Translations under genes and position numbers: made by a program
Notes under the pieces: generated by a model
Database searches by the model: none
The model's input: only the letters and a program-made list of their open reading frames with translations
What the model was told of the DNA's origin: nothing
In this document: in pieces, positions 28,131-40,568 of the stretch
Layout: each line of letters starts with the position of its first letter
How positions within the stretch are numbered: position 1 is the first letter of the stretch
Assembly: GCA_029931535.1 (NCBI GenBank)
Contig: JAQPZY010001555.1
Coordinates: 4,162,501 to 4,226,500, forward strand
Source: Margaritifera margaritifera
Lineage: Eukaryota > Mollusca > Bivalvia > Unionida > Margaritiferidae
Direction: 5' to 3'
Length of the DNA stretch: 64,000 nt

Positions 28131-30137
28131 ATAAATAATTAGAGAAAATTTGTTTAAAAACAGGAAATGCTTGTGCTAATCATATCATACACATTAACAC
28201 GGATATGATTAAAATGTTTGAATGATAGAGAATAAGAATTACCACACTCCAAATGGTGTAAGATATACATAGTTACATAATCATTTTTACATAGTACATA
28301 CCATACTTTGCACATCAGTATCAACGATCTCAAATAAAATCGGTAGCAATGGTGTGTATCGATTGCTACACGATCAAATTATTCTCATAAATTCGAGTTC
28401 TCTTGGTTTCACAAAAATGTAACACGGATGTATACGGATGTATGTGTAGTGTTTTAAATGAATTTTGTAAAAAGGCCTTTCTCTGGCGTCACTGTGTCAT
28501 TCGACCGGGAGACTCATTAAAGGTCGCGAGTACTGAAGCCGTTGTTTTTCACATTTACAGCTGATTCGGGTTCGAATAGGCACGGGACACAGTGGCATAG
28601 CATGAAAGCTTGATCCCCCCCCCCCCGGCTGCCAAAAATTCAGAAATGGTACCCCAATGTAATAAAACTTCAGATTTGGGGCTCCCTTCTTGAATGCCCC
28701 CTCCCTCCCCTAACCATTGCGGGGGCTGTAGTTACGCTCCTGACGGGAAGGATTTGTAAATACATATTTACGTTAGATATGAACTAACACACGAAAATGT
28801 AAAAACCTCGATAGAAACCCTTTAATTGAATCTCTACATTTGTTTGCCAGTTTCAAATCTATAAACACCTTAGATAACATTCCATATTATACTGAAACAT
28901 CGATATGTATTTCAGTAAACATTTAAAAAGAGCTTTTAAAAAGCAGCATTAAGCACTTTTAGACATGTTTTCAACGAGTACATCCTCGCATCAAAATATT
29001 TTCAAAATCGCACAAATAATGCGGATTTATGATCCAGAATTACCAACGTGACCTCCAATAAAACTTCAAACAACGTCTCAAAGACTACTTGACCAATTTG
29101 AACCAAATTTAGCACGAAGCCGTATCGCATCAAGGCCTTTCAAATTTAACAATATTAATGAAAAATGACGTTGACAAATTCATTTAAGACTATGATAACG
29201 GTTACAGACATCAGGCAAGTACATAATTATATACCATACAAAAAAGAACATTAGGACCTGACGGAGAGGAAAATTTAAAACATATGCACTTATAATTGAA
29301 GAAGTTTTAAGTTTACTACTAAATGAGAACGCTATTTTGAATGTATTACTCTTTCGTATTGGTCGACAGCTGAAATTTGAGTCAATTGAACTTATCACTA
29401 TCCACTATAACTGTGCATGCTAATATGTATTGTTTCCTTACTTAAGTTGTCATATTAACATTCAATAGAAATAATTTTACTTTCATTTTGTAACAAAATT
29501 CAAGCACATTATACGGAAAACTGGAGCAGTCATTGAGAACTCACGACAGCCAACAGACCAACATTCTTCTGTCCCGAATTCGCTTCTCATTATTACTAGG
29601 TTACTTCTAAGCGAAGTTTACAAAAAGAAATACCAAAGAAAGATAAAGAAAATTTCAAAAAGAGAATTTCAAGATAGAACAAACACCGTCTAGACAACTA
29701 CAAAACCTCGATGGCATCTGAATCAAACCATGTGAGGATGGTGGTCTGGTCCCGATTTCACTAAACTACTCAAATTGTCTTCATTGGTGCCAGCTTTCAC
29801 TTAAGATAAAAGCGGAGTCCTCATATAATTATTTCTAATTTAAAAAATAATTTTTTTAAATAATATTTTAAGTGTTCCTCAAATCTAAAGAACTCCTCAA
29901 CTCGCTGTCGGTAAAATACAAACACTAACTGGCATACAAATTTAAATATAAGATGTTAATTGTCTTCCCTCTCATTATAAAATATCACACCTTAGACAAG
30001 AATGTCTATATTGCTAGAAATATCATATGTAAGAAAATGAAACATCTTAATTTGTGTCATATATTTTTTAAAATAGAAATTTAGTAAAGCTGTGGTCTGC
30101 CGTGCGAACTAAACTACTCAGACAAAAGTTTACTTAC

Positions 30138-30323
30138 AAGTGTTCCTTTGAGCCAGGGAGGGAGGGGGTGGTCAAACTCCAGAGGAACGTCCTCCATCTC
30201 CTCTAGATTGGTAATGAAGAAAGGAGTAGAAAGAGGGTCGATGTCCTGAGAGAAATTAACCACGGAACCCGTCCCCGTGGCAGCCAGGCACGAAATAACC
30301 GCCAAAGTTCCAATTAACCTCAT
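30138..30323 (-). CDS. carotenoid cleavage oxygenase, exon 1 with signal peptide
   Basis: 62 codons from ATG 30323 to the donor GGAACACTT|GTAAGT. The first 20 residues, MRLIGTLAVISCLAATGTGS, look like a cleavable secretion signal. Then come FFITNLEEMEDVPLEFD and PPWLKGTL, the N-terminal block of the BCO/RPE65 family (IP.WL.GTL), which continues in phase 0 into exon 2 with IKNG. A signal peptide is unusual, since known animal BCO/RPE65 enzymes are cytosolic or peripheral on ER or mitochondria. The ATG is the only in-frame start. A TATA-like ATATAAAAA lies about 20 bases upstream, too close to be sure of. Confidence 0.85.
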
Positions 30324-30588
30324 TTGGCTCGCGATGTAATTTTTATATGCTTACAAATCAATGAACTTTTAAGCGATTATCCAGTGTCAGTGATCACTGT
30401 ATTGCAAACTCCGTCATACACCGTGATTTGGAATGAAATGAGATCGGTGTGATAATATGTTCATCTTTGTAGTAGTAACATGTTTTATCGAGGTGTCAAA
30501 TCGATCATAGGTCAAATTAAAATGTACAAGGAATGTCGATGTAGTATATCTGTACATTATCCAATCAAATACATCCTGATAAGCGCAT

Positions 30589-30735
30589 CAATAGACCTAG
30601 GTATGATGTTGCAGCATTCGCTGGCAGATCTGGGTCTACGCTGTTCTCTTGAAGTTATAAGAAAGTCAAATAAACTGGACCCTGATCTGCCGACGTGTTA
30701 TGCAACAACAAATCTGGCTCTACACTGTTAACAGT
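30589..30735. repeat. degenerate paired-hairpin element
   Basis: Contains CTGGCAGATCTGGGTCTACG and GGACCCTGATCTGCCGAC, the cores of the two hairpins at 50904-51082 and 54745-54925, but the inverted arms have drifted. Confidence 0.55.
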
Positions 30736-30829
30736 CGATTTGCGCATTTCAGGCAAGCAAATAAAATAGACATCGAAGCTATAAATATTTGTACCGTGTG
30801 TACAGTGTCCGCGCGACGAAGGGGAGTGG

Positions 30830-31060
30830 AAGTGTGGGCAATTTCCCCCGGGCGCCGAGCGAGGGGGGTGGCGCCGTCTGGAGCTTCATTTTTTTAGTTG
30901 TTACCGGGGTGTAGATGGGGGTGGACTGGAGGTTGGCAACTGACATAAAAACTGTTCTCTGTGGCAAAGTAGGGACGCCACTAAAGACCATTGCCCCCGG
31001 GCGCCTCGGTATGGGCGCCACTAAAGATCATTGCCCCGGGCGCCTCGAACCATCGCACCC
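30830..31060. repeat. GC-rich repeat with GGGCGCC blocks
   Basis: Three or more CCCGGGCGCC blocks; CGCCACTAAAGACCATTGCC (30972-30991) recurs at 31015-31034 with one change. Likely a piece of a dispersed repeat; no coding potential was accepted. Confidence 0.45.
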
Positions 31061-33989
31061 CCACTGCGTGTGTAACTCATTTTCCGTTTGACTCGAGTAT
31101 CTTACTGGTGACTTAGGGGTACAGTGAAAACACTGGAAATTAAAAAGACAAGTATGTGATATATTCATCGGGGGGGGGGGACGGGCAACTAAACGTCTTC
31201 AAGCTTATTTGAATAAGAATAAAACTAGAAGGAACAGGTTAAGGACTAGATCAAACGATGTATCGAATTTTTTATTAGTGTTTTTAACAACTTGTTTTGT
31301 ATAGTAGTGTACATTTAGTAAATTATTGAATTTACAGGGTTATATTCCAACCACAATAGGAACATCGCCCCAATTTGATTCAAATAAATTTTAATTTCAA
31401 GGTTTACTACAAAACCCTACTAACAGAACTAGCAATATGTACACTACTCTAAAACTTACAAGCTCAGTCAGACTATGGCATTTTACAAATCATCAAAATT
31501 ACAAAACTAATCTGACTTTGGTATTGAACAAATTATAATAATTACTAGATCAGTCTGTCAAAAGCGAGAAAATCTGTAGTGTGCATATCGTGTTATTATA
31601 AGTTACTTCCCTTGATTACATGCATTTTATAGCATCAGTATAATATATGTATCTCTACCTACACCACCAATATTGTAACGTGTCGGTGGGTAAAGGCAAA
31701 AAAAAAATGAATACACGGACAGCTCAAACCTTTTTCATTTACTAGATCTCTCCAGTGTATTGTATTGCCAACAAATGATGCTTTCACCACAAAAAGTTCT
31801 TTTTTCGATTATACTAGCACAAAAAAACAAAACAAATGAATATTGAACACAATTTATTCTGTTGCTTCCAGGTTTATATATGTGTCCCACACAACTTTGA
31901 GTGTTCAAAATGGCGAAAAATGAAATGTGCAAATATGTAGAATAATGTATATAACAGAGGTATGATAATCAAAGCATGTTAAAATAACAAAAATAATAGC
32001 AGTATTAATTAGCAGGTGATAAACAGCCTAAATATTAAATTAATCATGATTCACTTAATATCTAGTTAAACTAATCCTAATTCCAATGCTAATCTTCCAC
32101 AGAATGATGCTTTAGTGGTTACCGAAAATTGTTCATGTAACGTACCGAAGTGGTACCGGATTTTGTGAGTCAAATCAGGGTTCGGAACCAGACTTGGGTT
32201 TATTATTTAGAGTTAAATGATAAATACGTTAGAGACACAGTCTGGAACCGGATGTGAAATAGTGTGTCTGTGCTTTAGAGTTAAATGATAAATATGTTTG
32301 AGGCACAGTCTGTAACCGGATGTCAATAGTGTGTCGCATGTTGGATGCGACACAGTGTGTCGTTGTGTCGTGTCGATTATTTGAACATCCAATTGACACA
32401 AAAACTACGAAATGGATGGAGATTTGTGTTTTCACAGTGATAAATGTAACTGAGTAGGAGATTCGAGAATGACAATCGGAATACTGATTTTTCAATGGCT
32501 AGCAGACGTCTTTGTTGATGACGACACAGTAAAAGTGTCGTCAGTCAAGTCGCTATGTGGACACTTTTATCTCATATGAAGAGGGAAATAAACGTTGAAG
32601 CAACTTATGAGAATTATTACAATCAGTATTGGTAGCATGTCTCAACGACAAAATTTATATTTGAAAATGACCAATAACACTGTGTTCTCAGCCAGTGGTC
32701 GGCAGTGTGTCGAGTGTGAAGACACACCCGAACTGTCAGTATCAAGATTTACTATCTGAAACTAATCTACTTTTAATAATTTAATGTGTCGGTAAAAACT
32801 AGTCTACCTTTTTGTTACGCTCAAAGAAATTTACACAATCGAGATTGGATAGAGAGATTTTTGTTTGTTTGGTCTTTAGACTTTCACTGGAACCCAGCTG
32901 AACCACAACTGCCAGTACGGCGAATCTCACCCCAATTTATAGGTTTTGGGAACACACTCATAAAATTCAACGACACAGTTTTCACGAATATTACCAAATA
33001 TGGAAGAATTCGGAAAAATCTTAACATCAGCGCCCTCTCGTGGAAAGCCGAAGGGCCAATACACACAGTAGTAAAAATGGCGCCCGATTTCAAACGGCAA
33101 AAATAGCACACATTTCACAATCAATTGTAAGCAGATTAAACATGAAACGTAAACAATTTCATCACACTGATGAAGAAAAATTATGAAAATACATGAGTAT
33201 TACCTTAACCCTGGAGAAAAATGGATGCAATTACTTATTTCTCAAATCAGAGTAGAAGGTAAGTGAAGACAGTTTACAATACTATCATATACAAACTGGG
33301 CATAAAAATATTTCCCCAGATGATGAATACTTGAACAAATCATTCATTACATTACATTTCTTGTATAGAAAATTCATCTTTCAAGAACCGTTACTACAGT
33401 TAATATTATTTGCAGAGGTATAAACATTCCAACATCAGGGGAATGTAGACAATAAAAGGAGATTATGTATTATCTCCATCTATAATGATATATGCAAATG
33501 CACTTGATAAGAAAATAATTTGACAGGTAGTTAAGTTTGTTTCAATATAATCTGCGGTCTGGTGGATTAGTCACTTTTCGGATTTCAGAATTCTCGGGAA
33601 TCGGCAAGCGGTTAGAGGGTACATCCTAGCTTCCATAGTAGACATAACCTCTCTGGTCTCAGGAAGTGGAACAAGTTACGAGTGAGCCCGCCCATAAGCA
33701 GTTCACACTGGTAACTGGGTGCGAAACTAGTCGTTGCGAGTACGTTTATGTTCCTTGGTTGATGGGGAAACTAAACTGTTCAGCTAGGCAAAGACCTAGT
33801 CAGCAGGCTTGGCGTTTGCTAAAATTTATGCCAACATTTAATATATTACTTTTTGACCTGTCAATAAAGTTAGTACTTATATACATATTGAAATATGTTA
33901 AATAATTCAAGTTGATTTAGAGATTCATTTAAAAGAAATGTAAATAAGGAGAAATTTTAAGTCTGTAACATCAAGATTTGTATGAATTT
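31061..33989. other. unassigned stretch
   Basis: No gene was recognised. A 106-codon ORF at 32786-33106 has no family signature. It holds a G10 run near 31170, a 68-base tandem duplication (32206-32338) and AATAAA near 33864. Confidence 0.4.
32206..32338. repeat. 68-base tandem duplication
   Basis: TTTAGAGTTAAATGATAAAT begins at 32206 and again at 32274; the two copies differ at about a dozen sites. Confidence 0.75.
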
Positions 33990-34550
33990 TCAATGATATT
34001 GAACCATATTTGAAGAAGATTCTCAGTATAACAATTTGACAATTTGTGTCTGTGAAAGCTCAATTAGATTTAATGACATACTTATGACACAACCTACTCA
34101 CTATGGAAAAAAGGGTGAGTTCATAAATTTTTACCACAGAACCAGACATATCAATATCATGAACAGGGGTGAAATGGATAATGTAATTGAACGTTTATTC
34201 AACATTGTAAATACCAAATTTGGACCGGAAATAAAAGAAAGTACAAGATGGGTATTTCATTGGATCTGGTATTTAACTCTATAATTTATACAAATACAGT
34301 CATTGGTTTGATAGATGGGGGACATTTGGATATTTGAAAATGAATCTGATATACTCGTAAATGTATGAAATATTGGAAGCAGGAGATAGCAGAGCTGAGT
34401 CAAAGACAACATGCACCGGCTGTGTATCTGAGAGAAACTACATCAAACCGGTTAAAATAACTGAAAAAGACAAATACATGTTGACTTGTTAATGATATTG
34501 CAATGTAGTGGCCCTAATGACTAGAAAGATACAAGATACCATACAATTAG

Positions 34551-34583
<33 letters not shown>

Positions 34584-37560
34584 AGTGTAATATCAGGATA
34601 CAGACATGAAAACAAATAATTCAATACAACATCTTGATTTCTTTATATACACAAGAAAAAGTATCACAAGTTAAACGACTACGAAGCATTATAGACAACG
34701 TAATAAATAAAAAGCCTCATGAAGGTTCAATCGTAAAATTTTAAAAAAATATCAACATCAATTAAAAGTTCAGTATGTTCTTTATTATGATTTTGAGTGC
34801 TGTACACGTGAACAGAAAAAATTACACCTAACGGCATAGGTTTTCCGAAGTTATTCGTTCAGAGCACGGCCTCAGCGAAGAAGTATTATCCTGGACAATA
34901 AAAACGCCCAACGCATTCCATTAGAAATGTTGTACTTGCCTCGAATCTATCCATAAGAGATATAAACCAGTAGTTTACAGAAGAACAGACTGCATTCAAG
35001 TATTTTGCTATATGTGGGGCACAATTTTAATGCTAGGAGATTGAGTAATTAAAACCACAAAATCCAAAACCTATGGCGTTCATATTTGTTACATCTTTGA
35101 GATAGTAATATCTGAACAAAGTTCCATACCATGATCTCTAAACAGAAAAGTATAGAGATCCAGTAAATTACGGATGCAATCTGGATTACAAGATCCAATA
35201 CACATACTATACAATACGTGATCCGTTATAACAGCCATCTGTTCATCAAGATTTTGGTTTAAAAAAATTTATATGAAGAGGTCAAAATCCTACCAGCAAC
35301 GATGAGAAATATATTCGATTCAGTATTCATTTGAAAGTAGATAGGTTTACAAAAGAAGGAAAAGAAATAGCAGTCAACAGGACAATCAGATCTGACATAA
35401 ATCCATTACTAGATGAGGTGTGCCACAACCATACACAATCACACGCGGTACTGTACTCCTCAAGCAAAAAGCTCAAACACTAGGTTAGGTTTACTTATCT
35501 GGGTAGTTGTAACTAGAAATACACGCAACCTTACAGTCACCATTGGGTTCTCCTGAGTTATCAAGCGCATCATGGAAAATCATAAATTAATTAATAAATA
35601 TGCATTGTAGAAATTTTTCCAGCATGGACTGCACAAAAATGTATCTATTTTTAGCACCAATGTTCCTGTACCTAACAGAGGGGCTGTAATGTAATATAAT
35701 ACGCAAGTTATTAGGAAAAGAGTTCACTGATGAGGAAATGAGTGACAGAGAGGGTAGCGCACTTGCAATAGTAACGGACTTCTGGTTTTGTAGACAAATT
35801 TAGATTTATGGGGCAATCTATAGAATAGCTCCCTAAAGATTTAAGTGATTAAAAGTTCACAAAAACACAGAGACATGAAATCTAACTATATGAGAAAATA
35901 CATTTATCTATGCAAATCCATTGATAGCTTTGATAGATTTATTGAACATCTTCACCAAAGATTGAAAACTATTTTAAAGTCTTAATGATTCATATATATC
36001 AGACCCGAATATACTTGAAGATCTGCATGACTATTACGAAAAGAAAGAAAATTATACTATGTGACATTTTTAAGGAATTTAGGAAAAATTACAGTCCTAG
36101 ACCCTGCTTATTATTACAGTGCTCCTGGAAGAGCACATTGTGTAATTCTAAAGATATTATGTGTAGTATTAGAACTGGTGACGGATTACGATATGTTCCT
36201 GATGACTGGGAGTGTAATCAGAGATTGAATTAGCATGGTACCACATAGATATGTCAAAGGAAATCACGAATACTACGCAGACAAAGAGAGTTAGATAAGA
36301 AATTATTGTGAGTATGAAATGTCAGGGTCATTCGTTGTGTACCTATATACCAATAGTCTTTAAATATGGTGGATGTCTCAAACATGTCGGTGAAAACTAT
36401 TGCTGGGAAACCGATGAACAAATATAAGAGGTAGAAAAAAAATCTGTTAGAAATACCAGTTGAGAATCACACTAGTTTCATTTTAGAAGTAGATTTCGGA
36501 ATTCCATTACACTTGCATGACCATTTCAAAGACTACATACTAGCATCTGGGAAATTAATCCACGAGTAAATGATTTATCATTTTTGGAAGAAGTTGATAA
36601 ATGATTGCAAGGTTACAAAACCAATTGTACCAAACCTATTATGTATATTGAACAACAAAGAGAAATATATTATTCAGTACATAAATATAAGGCTCTGATA
36701 CAGTTATGATATAAACTAAAAATACAGAGTTGTTTTGTGTGATTCATAACCATGATTAACACAGTACTTGAAGTGAATACTAATTTGGAACAAAAGTAAA
36801 CAAATGATTTCGAGAAGGTCTTCTTCAAATTGATTATGAACGCTGTATTTAGCAAAGAGACGTAAACTCCCATGTAAAGGACAGCATTTAATATATGTAC
36901 AGATGAAATTAATTTTTAAAGGTCAAAAATATATATCATTTGAAAGGAAAACAATTATTGACTATGTATTAGTGTCAACCAGTCTATAAAAACAAAAAGA
37001 TCAAATTAACTAAACCAATTTACGTTGGATGTACAGTAGTGTAATATTCTAAATGGCTGATTTATGAATTTTACTATAATAAGCGCACAAACAAATAAGT
37101 GATAAAATGAGACTACTCATCTCTGATCCTTGGTTCAGTGTGTACCAATGATGAATCAGAAAACTTCTGGAAATACGTAAGGGATAACATCATGTTTTAT
37201 GACTCGATTGACTATCCAAAGGATAACATATTTGGTTTCCCATAAATAGGTTAAATAAATATGCCCGGCATCTATCTTTATTCAAGAGTTGCATGATTGA
37301 GATCATAACTTTGTTCACTCACAACAGACAAGGATAAATGAAAGTTTGAAAAGGAATTGTTTAAAAAACTTATGTAATCAAAAATAATTTAAAATCAGAA
37401 ATGCACAATATGTACTTGTTGGTTCGCAAGGAAAATTACCAGAAAATACATTTACTAAGATCATGCAATCATGATGTATATAGTATCAAAAATGAATAAT
37501 GTTACTTTGTTTATGTATGCTAACAAGCAGATTTTGGTTTGAAAACATAAATACATTGCC
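33990..37560 (+). pseudogene. protein-primed family-B DNA polymerase, heavily decayed
   Basis: Conserved peptides occur in order but in changing frames: TQPTHYGKK (near 34090), SFDRFIEHLHQRL (near 35927), LDPAYYYSAPGRAHC (near 36098, the LDP.HY..PGL.W block), VTDYDMFL, YVKGNHEYYADK, TNDFEKVFFKLIMNAVF (near 36800, the DFEK.FFKL.NN..FGK block), LTKPIYVG (near 37010), LLISDP (near 37115, where the DTDS catalytic block is expected), and YPKDNIFGFP (near 37213). This is the protein-primed polymerase type of Polintons and linear plasmids. Stops are frequent and the DTDS block is lost, so it is ancient. A poly(A) run interrupts it at 34553-34580. Confidence 0.8.
34553..34580. repeat. poly(A) run
   Basis: About 27 consecutive A within the polymerase relic. 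Confidence 0.9.
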
Positions 37561-40072
37561 CATTGGACACATAAGCATGCCAGAAGCTCTGTGTACCAGA
37601 AGTGATCGCTACATTCACCTCGTTATCAAACAGATTCTCAAGCCTAATTAAAAGTTTGTTCCTTTTCTTCTTTTAGAGAGTTTATACAAATCCTCTTTTA
37701 CTTTTAAGTTGAATTGCATGGGGGTTTTTTAAACATAGTTTCCACTGGCTTTTTATCATTGCTGTATAAAATAAAACAAAGACTGTATTTTCTGTTAATC
37801 GTTCCACATTTGTACTGTGACTCAAATAGATCTTTTACGTTGTTTTCTATTCTACATCGCCTAGAAGGCCACAATCATCGATCAGAAGCAAACTCTTTAC
37901 ACCTTAGTAAACGTCAAACATCTGCTTGAGACGCTTATCTAATTTAGTTCCATTTTAAACTCATTCTGGGTGAATCAAGTGTGAAATGTGTTAACGTTGT
38001 ATTGGCTGCTATGTCGATGATTCTCACTTTACTGTCGTAGTCCTAAAAGAAAGCAACTCGAAAAGAATACAACTCCAATTCTATATCTGTCATACTGAAT
38101 AAGTAATTGATTCGGGAATAATTGATTTATATTCTAGACAAATGATTCTCCAGTCCGTAAACTTGAATACTACCAGTCAAGTGTTATTCCACGCAGCGAA
38201 ACCTGTATACATTCAGTTCCAGTGTTCTGTGCATTACCTGATCCTGGTCGTAACTTTCTCAATTTATCATTTATAATACCATATTCAATCCTGTTTGTTC
38301 TTACAAATGATGGTAACCGCATATCTTTAGACGTCACGAAGATGTTGTATCCATTCAACCTGAAAGGATCATCACTTCCATAAGATATGGTAGTATCTTT
38401 CACAAGCATTCTAATTTTAAACCACTGCTATGCTAATATTTCCTTTTACCCTCGTATCAAATGCGATAAAAAAGACTACCTGGTACAATCAAAGTACAGC
38501 GTATGTGGACTTAGCTTTGGAATTGCTATTTGTAAAGTTTGTTCCAGTTTTATGATGCTCGGGGTGTGAGTGATACACTGATGTGCAGAGTTGGGGTATT
38601 TTTCCTGCTTGTGAAGGGTTATTGCATTTATCGTAGGTAGACTTTTATTTGTTAGGTATATGCTATACAAGCTTGTAAGTAGCGTACACACTCAAAGCCA
38701 TCATACGTACAATGAATATATATTTGTATTTCACATGATATTCAGTTGGTTGGTAGATATGATTAAGCTAATGTTACCTTGGCTTTTCAAGTTTACCTTA
38801 TTTTTTGGGTGAGTAGAGTCATCTCGATAAGTTGAAGCATTGGGATCGTGCAAAGCACGTGTGCCTACTGAGCTGCGAGTAGATGTATATAACAAAAAAG
38901 AATTATCCAGGGTGTTTAATACTGAGTCACCAATCCATGGTCTGTCAATCTTTCGTTCAAATATTCCAGTGTGTTAGCTGTTTTCATTTAACTCTGTCGT
39001 TTTTCTCTGTAATTCTGTCATGATATTATCATTTGGAATTCAGTCTTTTTCAGATTTCATGAAACAACTTCTTGGTCAATTCGTTGAATATCATTATGCA
39101 ACGCTTTGTGTACCCGTTCTATATTGTAAAGATGTTTTAAGTGTAATTGTAAAGTAATAGTCTTCCAGTGATTGTGTACTATATCCACGTCACTTTCAAA
39201 AACACCCATTTTATCTTCTGTTCAATTGGTTGTAAATAGTATTTAATGTTAGCCATTTCGTCTACTCTTTCCCATACTGTTTGTAATGTTTGAACAGTAA
39301 TTGATAATCTCGGTCTAAACAATTCGTGTGCATCTTAAATCTGTTTTCTTTTGTTATCAATATCTTTTGTAATTCTGAGATTTTGTTAATTTCTTCATTA
39401 TCAATATTTTCAAAAACAGAGGATTTATTGTTCACTTTTCTCTTGATGTTCTGATAGCTTTTAAATTGTTATCCTCCAAAGTATTGCCTATTTGAATACC
39501 AATTCGGTTTTTTGTATACGTACTCTATATTAGCTACATGAACATATTGTACTGGATCTGCTTGATTCGCAATACAGTTTTTATTAAGTGTTTGCTGTTT
39601 AAGTTTTATGCTAATTGATTGGTCCAGTGTTATATCATTCTTTTCTGTGTGGGTTGTTGTTTTGGCTTTTTTTTTTTTTTTTTTTTTTTTTTAGAGGGAG
39701 GGAGGGGGGTTCTATGATATTTACAGCCAAGTCAACAGGACCTTTTAAAGATACAGCAATTTCTGTCATTGTACTGTTTATCTAGCGACAAACATCTGTG
39801 CTTTGCACACGTTATTTACTTTACGTCAAAAATATGTTACAGGCATATGGTGAATATTTATAACTTTTTCACCGTCATCCCTGATGCTTATATTTGATAT
39901 GTTGATGGTATACCTCTGTAACTGTTTGTAATGATCAGTGACAGGTAAAGAAACAACGTCTTTATGAAATACATTTAACAGGCAAAGACTCAAACAAAGT
40001 AGAATAGTTAAAAATTGAAATACATTTTGTGTTAATAATTAGATAAAACTAAATGTATAATGGAGGTTGGAA
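37561..40072 (-). other. decayed coding-like region of the older element
   Basis: Long minus-strand segments read as helical protein with few stops (39000-39450, including NIDNEEINKISELQK; and ORF 38170-38409). No domain was assigned. A T24 run lies at 39669-39692, followed by a GGGAGGGAGG block. Probably the late-gene side of the element whose polymerase lies at 34-37.6 kb. Confidence 0.35.
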
Positions 40073-40568
40073 GTAAAATCCACAAACAGAATTAGATCCA
40101 TCAGCTGCTATCTTAGTTCTCTAGCTATAGAATACTTATAATTTATCATGGTACTTGGTGATAAGTACTACGTAATTATAACTCAGAGTGATTTGAACTT
40201 TGAGTTGTGTTTCAGGCATAAAACATCGATACTTCTTCTTTGTTACCACTCGCAGTCATTACTTCTTTGACACTTTTCATGCACGTCTCCATCGTGCAAA
40301 AACCATCCGGAATTAAAACAGTCATCGTTTCGTTTTTGTTCTTCATGTAAGTGAATATGCCGTTGTTTAGTCCATCGGAAATATTGTAAAACCCAACATC
40401 AAATTTTATTTTCTGCAACAATATCGATAAATCACAATTTCTGTTGTCAATCGATTTATTAAAATAAAATTCTCTCTCACAGAGTCCTTCTGTTATAATA
40501 TAACCCTCCATTTGTATCGGATACAGTAAAAGAGCAAAGTGTTATAGCTGTTCTGGGTCTTTTCTTGT
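40073..40568 (-). pseudogene. relic of a minor-capsid-like gene, older lineage (copy 2)
   Basis: ORF 40212-40511 gives 99 residues starting MEGYIITEGLCEREFYFNKS. It includes ETMTVLIPDGFCTMETCMKS, the (T)I.IP.GxY...(E)L pattern seen near the N-terminus of penton-like proteins of several invertebrate elements. It is the longer of two copies (other at 12443-12936). The family link is tentative. Confidence 0.5.

Larger units (their letters stand above)
26691..30137 (-). other. intron of the carotenoid oxygenase gene
   Basis: 3447 bases between donor GTAAGT (30132-30137) and acceptor AG (26691-26692) on the minus strand. It contains a 53-base tandem repeat, a perfect-armed palindrome, CA and AAT microsatellites and a C11 run near 28615. 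No other gene was recognised inside. Confidence 0.8.

Noticed and set aside
30480..30897. ORFs 30480-30731 and 30700-30897 as genes upstream of the oxygenase
   Set aside because: They span the hairpin relic and the GC-rich repeat and have no family signature.
32786..33106. 106-codon ORF as a host gene
   Set aside because: No domain, no promoter or poly(A) evidence, and composition like surrounding non-coding DNA.
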